Shown in pieces: positions 7,621 through 14,100 of a DNA stretch of 64,000 bases; the stretch's first letter is position 1, and each line of letters starts with the position of its first letter. This DNA is from Streptomyces violaceusniger Tu 4113. GTDB taxonomy: Bacteria; Actinomycetota; Actinomycetes; Streptomycetales; Streptomycetaceae. Location of the stretch: NCBI RefSeq assembly GCF_000147815.2, contig NC_015957.1:7130001-7194000 (forward strand), given 5' to 3'. Below the pieces are notes generated by a model. The model ran no database searches. It was not told where the DNA came from and saw only the letters and a list, made by a program, of their open reading frames with translations. The translations under genes were made by a program, and so were the position numbers.

Positions 7621-8733
7621 TCAGCGCGGCTGGAAGAACGCGAGCATCTTCCGGCCGGCGTCCGGCGACATCAGGATTTCCTGGACGCTCGCGGACTGCC
7701 GACCGGCAGTGCTGGTGCGTTCGAACATCTCGCGTTCGTATTCCCCCACGGCGGCGGGAAAGTCGTCCGGGTGCGCGGCCAGCGCGAGGCCGAGCAAGGC
7801 GCCGTCGAGCAGTGCCATGTTGGCGCCCTGCCCCACCGGCGGCATCAGGTGCGCGGCGTCGCCGAGCAGCGTGATGTCCGGTGTCGACGGCCAGGTCAGA
7901 CCGACCGGAAGCGTGGTGATCGACCGTGGCAGGACCGTGTCGTCGCAGGCGGCGATCAGCGCGGTGAACCGTGCGTCCCAGCCGGTGAACAGGTCGATCA
8001 GCCGCGCCCGGGCGGCGGCGGGGTCGTCGAACGGGATGCCACTACGGCCGAACCAGTCCTCGGCGGTGTAGAAGCTGAGGTAGATGCGTACGCGGCCGTC
8101 GCCGTTGCGCTGTGCCGAGAGGGATTGTCCGTTGCCGAGCGCCCAGTAATTGCCGCGCCCAACCATCGCCGCGAGATCGGGATGGGTGCGGTCGATCTCG
8201 GGAATCCCGAGCTCAACGACGTTTTGGCCGGTGTGCGTTGGTCGGGCGTCGGTGAGCAGGGCGCGGACCCGGGAGTCCGCGCCGTCGGCGCCGACCAACA
8301 GGTCATACGTCGTGCTGCTGCCGTCGGCGAAGTGCAGCAGGCCGTCACCGGCGTGCTCGAAGGCGTGCCCCCAACGCACCGCGTGCTCGGGCAGCGAATC
8401 CAGCAGCAGATGACGCAGATCGGCACGGTCGACCTCGGGTCGGTCGAGCGGGGCGTCCTCGGGCGTGTCCTCCTGCAGCAGGAGGGTGCCGTCCGGCTCC
8501 AGAAGGCGCAGGTCCTGGCCTTCGCGACGGGCCATCGCGCGGAACTGGTCGATCAGACCGGCCTCGTGTATCGCCCGTTGACCGGTCTCGGTGTGCAGGT
8601 CGAGCATGCCGCCCTGACCGCGGGCGTCGCGCGACGGTTCGCGTTCGTACACGATGGCGTCGATGCCGTTCACGTGCAGCACACGGGCAAGGGCCAGGCC
8701 GCCCAAGCCGGCTCCAACGATGCCGATGGTCAT
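7621..8733 (-). CDS. FAD-dependent monooxygenase, TetX-like
   Basis: The 370-residue flavoprotein begins MTIGIVGAGLGGLALARVLH, the FAD-binding GxGxxG motif. GQGGMLDLHTETGQRAIHEAG matches the GG-LDLH signature of TetX-like tetracycline and aromatic-polyketide monooxygenases. LLVGADGADSRVR (the DG motif) and ITLLGDAAHLMPPVGQGANMALLDG (the GD motif) complete a group A flavin hydroxylase. GGAGG precedes the ATG. It starts 13 bases after the stop of the Clp N-domain gene, so the two form an operon. Hydroxylation of an aromatic or antibiotic substrate is likely; tetracycline inactivation is only a possibility. Confidence 0.85.
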   Translation of the reverse strand: MTIGIVGAGLGGLALARVLHVNGIDAIVYEREPSRDARGQGGMLDLHTETGQRAIHEAGLIDQFRAMARREGQDLRLLEPDGTLLLQEDTPEDAPLDRPEVDRADLRHLLLDSLPEHAVRWGHAFEHAGDGLLHFADGSSTTYDLLVGADGADSRVRALLTDARPTHTGQNVVELGIPEIDRTHPDLAAMVGRGNYWALGNGQSLSAQRNGDGRVRIYLSFYTAEDWFGRSGIPFDDPAAARARLIDLFTGWDARFTALIAACDDTVLPRSITTLPVGLTWPSTPDITLLGDAAHLMPPVGQGANMALLDGALLGLALAAHPDDFPAAVGEYEREMFERTSTAGRQSASVQEILMSPDAGRKMLAFFQPR

Positions 8734-8746
8734 GGTTGCCTCCGAT

Positions 8747-9718
8747 TCACCGGCGGAGCCGGGGCGCGAGCACCGTACGCACGGCCTTGGCCACCTTGCT
8801 CGCGGCGGATCCGTCCGCCTCCTCGGGTTCCGGTTCCAGCACGCGCTGGATCTGCAGCAGCAGTTGGTTGGTCGACCGCCAGAGCGGGACGAACATCCCG
8901 GCGACCGGCCCGACGCCATGGATCGGGCCGCCGGACAGCTCGGTGACGTTCTTGGCGATCGTGACCGTTGCCGGGTCCCGCAGGATCAGGTGCACCTCTT
9001 CGTCGACCAGCCGGATTTCCATCCTGCGCGCGGCGGCTTCCTCCGGGTTCGCGTCCGTGGTCGTCTCCGGGTCCAGTTCGTCGATCTTGGCGGCGACCGC
9101 GTCCGGGTCGACTCCGAGTTCGCGCAACACCCTGGCCGCCATGCTGTTCTCCGCCCGCAGCATCGCCTCTAGAAGGTGATGGCTGCCGACCGGTGCGCCA
9201 CCGGCCAGCGCGCCGGCGGCGGACACGGTGTCCTCCGTGGCAGGTGTGCCGGCCGGCCATGGGCCTGCCGCGGCGTCCGGCGATCCCTCCGCTGAGGCCA
9301 GCACCGCGGCACGGATCTTGCTGATCGGACTGATCCGCTCGGCAAGCGCCTTCGCGCCGACGCCCTCACCTTCGCTGACCAGGGCGAGCAGGATGTGTTC
9401 CGTACCGATGTAGGTGTGGTGGAGCTGCTGCGCCTCGCGCACGGCGAGGTCCAGCGTCTTCTTCGCGCGCGGCGCGAACGGGATATGGCCGCTCAGCTCC
9501 TGCGCGCCGGGCTTGACCACCGCGGCGATATCGGCCCGCGCCGTCTCCTTGTCGTACCCGAGCCGGTGCAGAACCTTCGCCGCCGTGCTGTCCGGCGCGT
9601 CGAGCAGCCCCAACAGGATGTGCTCCGTGCCGATGTAGTGGTGCTTGAGCAGCCTCGCCTCCTCCTGAGCCGTGACGACCACCTTGCGGGCTTCCACCGT
9701 GAACCTTTCAAATGGCAT
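8747..9718 (-). CDS. Stand-alone Clp N-domain protein
   Basis: The 323-residue protein starts MPFERFTVEARKVVVTAQEEARLLKHHYIGTEHILLGLL, the ClpC/ClpA N-domain. A second repeat follows at about 75-140 (AKKTLDLAVREAQQLHHTYIGTEHILLALV), and a third degenerate one at about 170-215 (GAPVGSHHLLEAMLRAENSMAARVLRELGV). No Walker A or B motif is present, so it lacks the AAA+ unfoldase rings. The C-terminus (DEEVHLILRDPATV, then MFVPLWRSTNQLLLQIQRVLEPEP) is not recognised. It probably binds Clp substrates or Arg-modified proteins without unfolding them. It shares an operon with the monooxygenase and is divergent from a small HTH gene. Confidence 0.85.
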   Translation of the reverse strand: MPFERFTVEARKVVVTAQEEARLLKHHYIGTEHILLGLLDAPDSTAAKVLHRLGYDKETARADIAAVVKPGAQELSGHIPFAPRAKKTLDLAVREAQQLHHTYIGTEHILLALVSEGEGVGAKALAERISPISKIRAAVLASAEGSPDAAAGPWPAGTPATEDTVSAAGALAGGAPVGSHHLLEAMLRAENSMAARVLRELGVDPDAVAAKIDELDPETTTDANPEEAAARRMEIRLVDEEVHLILRDPATVTIAKNVTELSGGPIHGVGPVAGMFVPLWRSTNQLLLQIQRVLEPEPEEADGSAASKVAKAVRTVLAPRLRR

Positions 9719-9735
9719 GTCTCCATGGTCGCAAC

Positions 9736-9763
9736 CCCTGTCAATACACTGTTATTGATAGGG
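9736..9763. promoter_or_regulatory. Operator between the Clp N-domain gene and the HTH gene
   Basis: CCCTGTCAATA (9736-9746), six bases, then TATTGATAGGG (9753-9763): 11-base arms with a single mismatch. It is centred between divergent starts at 9718 and 9788 and in an AT-rich spot, as expected for a MerR-like or HTH repressor site overlapping both promoters. Confidence 0.6.
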
Positions 9764-9787
9764 TCACCGTGGCGAAGGGAAGGTGTG

Positions 9788-10147
9788 ATGGAGACACCGT
9801 CGGACTGGGAGGACCGGCTCGCGCGCTGGCAGAATGAGCTGGAGCTGTTCGAGCGGCTGGACGAGACACCCTGGGTCACACTGGCCAAGGCGGAGGCCGA
9901 GACCGGCGTTTCCCGCTCCGCCCTGCGGTCCTGGTACCGCAACGGCGAGATCCGGTCCCGCCTCGTGGACGGCCCGAACGGGCCGCAGCGCCTGGTCCAA
10001 CTGGACGCGGTGATCGAGCGCGCCGCCGCGTCACCGCGCATTCAACGCCGGGCGGAACGGGAAGTCAGCCTGGAGGCCCAGGTCACCCTGCTACGGCACC
10101 GAGTTGACCAGCTCGAGCTGCGACTGGCCGCGCTGGAGCGGAGGTAA
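9788..10147 (+). CDS. Small MerR-like HTH protein with C-terminal coiled coil
   Basis: The 119-residue protein has a helix-turn-helix resembling MerR/excisionase folds (WVTLAKAEAETGVSRSALRSWYRNGEIRSRLVDGPNGPQRLV), followed by a heptad-rich tail (SLEAQVTLLRHRVDQLELRLAALERR) that should form a dimeric coiled coil. No effector domain is present. It is divergent from the Clp N-domain/monooxygenase operon with a palindrome in between, so it is the likely regulator of that operon. The ATG at 9788 follows AAGGGAAGG. Confidence 0.8.
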   Translation: METPSDWEDRLARWQNELELFERLDETPWVTLAKAEAETGVSRSALRSWYRNGEIRSRLVDGPNGPQRLVQLDAVIERAAASPRIQRRAEREVSLEAQVTLLRHRVDQLELRLAALERR

Positions 10148-10234
10148 GAGGAACTTGATGCGTATTCAGGCATTCGTCCCGTTGCGCTGAGAAGCGTTTC
10201 ATGGCCTGCTCCAGCGGCCGTTACGGTCGGATTT

Positions 10235-11686
10235 ATGGAGTGGAATTTTCAGACGGCCGAAAGGCTCGCGGCCGCTTTGCGTGCCGGTGAAGTGACCTCG
10301 GCGGAACTGACCGACCAGGCGATCGCCCGTATCGAGCGGGACGACAAGGCGATCAACGCGATCTGTGTGCCGGACTTCGACCGGGCACGGGCCGCCGCGC
10401 GCGATGCCGACCAGGCGCGCGCCCGTGGCGAGGACCGGCCGCTGCTCGGCATTCCGGTGACGGTCAAGGAGTCCTACAACATCGCCGGGCTGCCCACGAC
10501 CTGGGGCATGCCGCCACACCGCGACTTCATGCCGGCCGAGGACGCGGTGCAGGTGTCGCGGCTCAAGGACGCGGGCGCGGTGGTGCTCGGTAAGACCAAT
10601 GTGCCCTTGGGGCTGCAAGATATCCAGAGCTTCAACGAGATCTACGGCACCACCAACAACCCGTGGGACCACGGCCGCACGCCGGGCGGATCCTCCGGCG
10701 GATCGGCGGCGGCCCTGGCGTCCGGATTCGGCGCGCTGTCCATCGGCTCCGACATCGCCGGTTCATTGCGCACCCCCGCGCATTTCTGCGGTGTCTACGC
10801 ACACAAGCCGACACTCGGGCTGGCGGCCAACCGCGGTATGGTCCCGCCGTCCGCACCGGCCTTGCCGGTCGACCTCGACCTCGCCGTCGTCGGTCCGATG
10901 GCCCGCACCGCCCGCGACCTCACACTCCTGCTCGACATCATGGCCGGACCGGATCCGTTGACGCTCGGCGTGGCGCACCACTTGAGGTTGCCGCCCACGC
11001 GCCACGAACGGCTCCGCGACTTCCGGGTCTTGATCCTCGACGAACATCCGCTCATTCCAACCGGGTCGGCGGTGCGGGCGGGCGTGAACCGAGTCGCCGA
11101 CGCGCTTGTCGACGGCGGCGCCCACGTCGAACGGCACAGTCCGCTGCTACCCGATCTGGCCGAGGCCGGGACGCTCTACAGCCAGTTGCTGGTTTCGGGC
11201 TCCGTCGCACGTTTTCCCATCGAACCGTACGATCGGCTGCGGTCCCGCGCCGCCGGACTGAGCGCGGACGACCAGAGTCTCGACGCGGCACGGCTGCGCG
11301 CCATGGTGTTCAGCCACCCCGACTGGCTCCAGGCGAACAACCGCCGCGAACTGCACCGCCACGGCTGGCGGCAACTGTTCGCCGAGTTCGATGCCGTGGT
11401 GTGCCCGATCACGCCCACTCCCGCGTTCCCGCACGACCACGACCCCAATCCGCTGGAACGCCGGATCGACATCGACGGCGTCGACTACCCGTACTTCGAC
11501 CAGCTCGTCTGGGCAGGTCTGGCCACCATGCCCGGCCTGCCCGCCACCGCCATACCGGCGGGCCGGTCCCCCGAGGGCCTGCCGGTGGGAGTGCAGCTCA
11601 TCGGCCCGATGTTCGAGGACCGCACCCCGCTGCGGCTGGCCGAACTGCTCGAAGAGAAGATCGGCGGCTTCCAGGCACCGAATTAG
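10235..11686 (+). CDS. Amidase (amidase-signature family)
   Basis: The 483-residue enzyme carries the amidase-signature catalytic set: Lys in PVTVKESYNIAG, the Gly/Ser-rich TPGGSSGGSAAALASG with the cis-Ser, and the nucleophile Ser in GSDIAGSLRTPA. The C-terminal PGLPATAIPAG and LPVGVQLIGP are standard. No signal peptide is seen, so it is cytosolic, hydrolysing a carboxamide. It stands alone, with a weak ribosome site and a terminator hairpin behind it. Confidence 0.9.
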   Translation: MEWNFQTAERLAAALRAGEVTSAELTDQAIARIERDDKAINAICVPDFDRARAAARDADQARARGEDRPLLGIPVTVKESYNIAGLPTTWGMPPHRDFMPAEDAVQVSRLKDAGAVVLGKTNVPLGLQDIQSFNEIYGTTNNPWDHGRTPGGSSGGSAAALASGFGALSIGSDIAGSLRTPAHFCGVYAHKPTLGLAANRGMVPPSAPALPVDLDLAVVGPMARTARDLTLLLDIMAGPDPLTLGVAHHLRLPPTRHERLRDFRVLILDEHPLIPTGSAVRAGVNRVADALVDGGAHVERHSPLLPDLAEAGTLYSQLLVSGSVARFPIEPYDRLRSRAAGLSADDQSLDAARLRAMVFSHPDWLQANNRRELHRHGWRQLFAEFDAVVCPITPTPAFPHDHDPNPLERRIDIDGVDYPYFDQLVWAGLATMPGLPATAIPAGRSPEGLPVGVQLIGPMFEDRTPLRLAELLEEKIGGFQAPN

Positions 11687-11716
11687 GGCGTCCTACCGAC
11701 TGTCCGTCGAGGGCGA

Positions 11717-11754
11717 GGGGTAGCCGGTTCACGGCTATGTGCTCCGGCTACCCC
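11717..11754. terminator. Bidirectional terminator hairpin
   Basis: GGGGTAGCCGG (11717-11727) and CCGGCTACCCC (11744-11754) are perfect 11-base arms around a 16-base loop, located between the convergent amidase and cupin genes. No clear U tract follows, as is common in Streptomyces. Confidence 0.65.
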
Positions 11755-11791
11755 GCACACGTGTAACTGAGCTTTCAGTCGGCCACGCTTT

Positions 11792-12199
11792 TCAGTTGGC
11801 CACCCGTAGGTGCCGTCGTTCGGCCAGTTCCTCCGGGCTGACCACGGTCAGAACCGGGGTACCGGGCGGCGCGAACATGGTCACCACAAGCTGCGACTGC
11901 GCGTCCGGAAGGTTGTTGGCACCCTGGTAATGGATCACATCTCCCCCGGGCTCGAACAGGGCGTCACCGGCCTTGAGCACCCGGGGCGCCTCCCCCTCCA
12001 GCTCGAAGAGGATCTCGCCCTCGGTCACGATGCCGTACAGCGGTCCGGGGTGCCGGTGCGGCGGCGCGCCGGGGTCACCTGGCGCCAGGGTGACCCGGAC
12101 GGTCCTGGCCTCGGCGCCGGCCGGGATCCGGTCCGCCGCCCCCGGCAGGGTCATGATCACCTCAACGCCATGTGGCAGGTGTGCGTGCTCAGCACTCAT
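11792..12199 (-). CDS. Cupin-domain protein
   Basis: The 135-residue single-domain cupin has GAPPHRHPGPLYGIVTEGEILFELEGE (motif 1, with His ligands and the downstream Glu/Gly pattern) and a motif 2 around FEPGGDVIHYQGANNL. GGAGGAAC lies just before the ATG at 12199, so independent initiation is very likely. However, the frame upstream has no stop, and the MerR-HEAT regulator reads straight into it, so a fused form is also possible. It may be a small-molecule sensor or isomerase/oxygenase linked to the MerR regulator. Confidence 0.75.
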   Translation of the reverse strand: MSAEHAHLPHGVEVIMTLPGAADRIPAGAEARTVRVTLAPGDPGAPPHRHPGPLYGIVTEGEILFELEGEAPRVLKAGDALFEPGGDVIHYQGANNLPDAQSQLVVTMFAPPGTPVLTVVSPEELAERRHLRVAN

Positions 12200-13273
12200 G
12201 TGTTCCTCCAAACAGGGACTGTCCATAGAAAGGACAAGACGGCCTCCCTGTTTGTGACAGCCCCGCCTCCGCTCTTCGAGAAGTCCGACGAAGGACGAGG
12301 CGACGAGGGCGACAGCGCGGTCGTCGTCGTGGGTCAGTTGGCGCAGGACCTCCCGCACGGCGGTCCCCGACAGCTCGACCAGGGCCTGGGCCAGGCGTAT
12401 CCGGGTCGCGGAGTCCGCGGTGGGGGCGGCGAGTTCGTCGGCCAGTGCGGTCAGGATCCGGGCCCCGCACCCGGGGTCCTGGGACAGCGTTCCCAGGACC
12501 TCCGCCGCGTCGACGTCGTTGGAGCCCTCGACCACCATGCCGACGAGGGTCGGCACGGCCGCGGTCACGCCACGCTTGCCCGACGCCAGAGCGGCGTGTC
12601 TGCGCACCGCCGGGTCCGGGTCCCCGAGCGCGTCCGCAAGCACCGCGGTCGCGCCCGGGGCCTCGGAGATCTCGGCGATCGTCAGTACCGCGCGCCGCCG
12701 GATGTCGACGTCCTCCGAGTGCACGCCGGCGGCCAGCGTCGCCACGCCGTCGCCGCCGGATCGGGCGAGCGCCCAGCGCAGGGCGCCGGCGACAACGGGG
12801 TCGGATTCGGCCAGGACCGCTCCGGCCAGCAGTTCGGCGGGGACCGGCACGTCCCCCGGCCGGGCCAGGACCGCCTGCTGCCTGCGCGCGGCGCTGGTCG
12901 ACTTGAGCCCCTGCATGAGTTCGACGATGCGCAGGACGTCCTGCCAGCCGGTGGGCGCCGACGCATCGATCGCGCGGAGCCGTTCGAGCAGCTCCGCTTC
13001 CCGTGCCAAGCGGTCTTCCGTCCATTGGATGAGGTCGCTGACCAGGGCGGACGGGATGAAGGCCGGGTCGTCCAGCGCGCGCCCGATCTGCTTGAGCGAG
13101 AGCCCTAGGGACCGCAGGCTCTCCACGTGGAAGATCCTGCGGACGTCCTCGGCGGAGTACTCGCGGTAGCCGCCGACGGTGCGACCGGTCGGGCGCACCA
13201 GCCCGAGGGCGTCGTAGTGCCGGAGCATCCGGGCGCTCACCCCCGAGTGACGGGCCACCTCGCCGATCAGCAA
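11792..13273 (-). CDS. MerR-type regulator with HEAT repeats, in frame with cupin
   Basis: Starting at TTG 13273 (GGAG eight bases upstream), the frame gives a MerR winged HTH at residues 1-70 (LIGEVARHSGVSARMLRHYDALGLV, then VGGYREYSAEDVRRI), a dimerisation helix, and from about 120 to 345 alpha-helical HEAT-like repeats (for example VHSEDVDIRRRAVLTIAEIS and LGDPDPAVRRHAALASGKRG). The family usually ends near LLEERRR, but here no stop codon follows: about 20 junk-like residues connect it to the cupin at 12199, giving a 493-residue frame. A lost stop, or a genuine three-domain fusion, would both explain this. Its start overlaps the stop of the HEAT protein upstream. Confidence 0.75.
   Translation of the reverse strand: MLIGEVARHSGVSARMLRHYDALGLVRPTGRTVGGYREYSAEDVRRIFHVESLRSLGLSLKQIGRALDDPAFIPSALVSDLIQWTEDRLAREAELLERLRAIDASAPTGWQDVLRIVELMQGLKSTSAARRQQAVLARPGDVPVPAELLAGAVLAESDPVVAGALRWALARSGGDGVATLAAGVHSEDVDIRRRAVLTIAEISEAPGATAVLADALGDPDPAVRRHAALASGKRGVTAAVPTLVGMVVEGSNDVDAAEVLGTLSQDPGCGARILTALADELAAPTADSATRIRLAQALVELSGTAVREVLRQLTHDDDRAVALVASSFVGLLEERRRGCHKQGGRLVLSMDSPCLEEHMSAEHAHLPHGVEVIMTLPGAADRIPAGAEARTVRVTLAPGDPGAPPHRHPGPLYGIVTEGEILFELEGEAPRVLKAGDALFEPGGDVIHYQGANNLPDAQSQLVVTMFAPPGTPVLTVVSPEELAERRHLRVAN
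12209..12254 (-). promoter_or_regulatory. RNA stem-loop next to the cupin ribosome site
   Basis: CAAACAGGGA (12209-12218) and TCCCTGTTTG (12245-12254) are perfect 10-base inverted copies, with a nested pair TGTCC (12220-12224)/GGACA (12232-12236). In the minus-strand transcript the 3' arm runs directly into the GGAGG of the cupin gene, so folding would partly mask the ribosome site. Confidence 0.55.
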
Positions 13274-14007
13274 TCCGCGATCTCCGCAGTCTTCGCGGAC
13301 GCCGTAGCCTCCGCGGCAGCGGCTCGTTCCGGGCCGAGTGTGACGACTCGCTTCGCCTCGTCGATGGCCGCGTCGAAGCCGGTTTCCGGGTTCTGCCGGA
13401 GCAGCTCGGTGGCGCGGGCGTGCGTGGCCACCGCCGGGTCTTCGTCCGCCGCGGCCCGCTCCAGGGCGCGGTCTGTCACATCGCCGAGGTCGACCAGGGC
13501 CCGGCTCAGGCTCAGCCGCACCTCGCGGTCGCCGCGGCCGAGCTGCGTGGCCAGTTCGTCGGCCAGGTCCTCCTTCTCGTCCTCGGGTACGAGGACGACC
13601 GCGACGCGCCACGCGGTCCGCGCGATCTCGTCGTCGGTGTCGCGCAGCAGGTCGCGGGTGATCCAGGCCCATGCGCCCTTGTCGCCGATCTTGGAGAGCG
13701 TGTGCAACGCCTGGCTGCGGGCCTGAGTGCGCTCAGCGTGGAGTTCCAGGCGGATCCGGGGCAGGGTGATCTCCGGCGAGAGGCGGGTCAGCGCCCAGGA
13801 CAGCATGTCCCGTACGAAGAAGTCCGGCTCGACCGCGCACCGCTCGACGAGCGGCTCCAGGAAACCGGGGTCGGGGTTCGAGCCGACCGCCAGGGCCGCC
13901 TGAAGCCGGACCGACGAGTCGTCGGCGCTCAGGGCGTTGGCCACGCGGGTGTTCTGCGGGGTTCCGATGGTTGTGTTGATCGGGGCCACCTCCTGCACCC
14001 AGGACAC
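13267..14007 (-). CDS. HEAT-repeat protein
   Basis: The 246-residue protein is built of HEAT-like helical pairs, for example ADDSSVRLQAALAVGSNPDPGFLEPLVERCAVEPDFFVRDMLSWALTRL and RTQARSQALHTLSKIGDKGAWAWITRDLL. It has no enzymatic motif and probably binds a protein or partner regulator. The GTG at 14007 is uncertain: it sits at the edge of a MerR-like operator and lacks a separate ribosome site, so the message may be leaderless. Its TGA overlaps the TTG start of the MerR-HEAT gene, so the two are coupled and share repeat type. Confidence 0.8.
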   Translation of the reverse strand: MSWVQEVAPINTTIGTPQNTRVANALSADDSSVRLQAALAVGSNPDPGFLEPLVERCAVEPDFFVRDMLSWALTRLSPEITLPRIRLELHAERTQARSQALHTLSKIGDKGAWAWITRDLLRDTDDEIARTAWRVAVVLVPEDEKEDLADELATQLGRGDREVRLSLSRALVDLGDVTDRALERAAADEDPAVATHARATELLRQNPETGFDAAIDEAKRVVTLGPERAAAAEATASAKTAEIADC

Positions 14008-14028
14008 ACGTTATCACCGTGTCAAGGT
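14008..14028 (-). promoter_or_regulatory. Putative MerR-type promoter/operator
   Basis: On the minus strand the DNA just before the HEAT gene reads CTTGACCTTGACACGGTG then ATAACG: two overlapping TTGAC -35 candidates inside an imperfect 21-base dyad. MerR-family promoters typically have the operator between -35 and -10, and the operon encodes a MerR protein, so autoregulation is likely. Confidence 0.45.
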
Positions 14029-14031
14029 CAA

Positions 14032-14071
14032 GCCCGTGACCGGCGGATCGGAAGATCCGCTGGTCACGGGC
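14032..14071 (-). terminator. Strong terminator hairpin after the glucanase gene
   Basis: Two 18-base arms (14032-14049 and 14054-14071) pair with a single mismatch around the loop GGAA. It lies 30 bases beyond the stop of the large secreted enzyme, shielding the HEAT/MerR operon from read-through. Confidence 0.8.
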
Positions 14072-14100
14072 CGATGCCGGTGCACCCTGTGGAACAGCGC

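Noticed and set aside
7621..8733. A confirmed tetracycline-resistance gene
   Set aside because: The TetX-like signature is shared by many polyketide and aromatic hydroxylases; sequence alone does not show activity on tetracycline.
8747..9718. Calling the Clp N-domain gene a ClpC or ClpA chaperone
   Set aside because: No Walker A, Walker B or sensor motifs exist in its 323 residues, and the next gene is a monooxygenase, so no ATPase part is separated from it.
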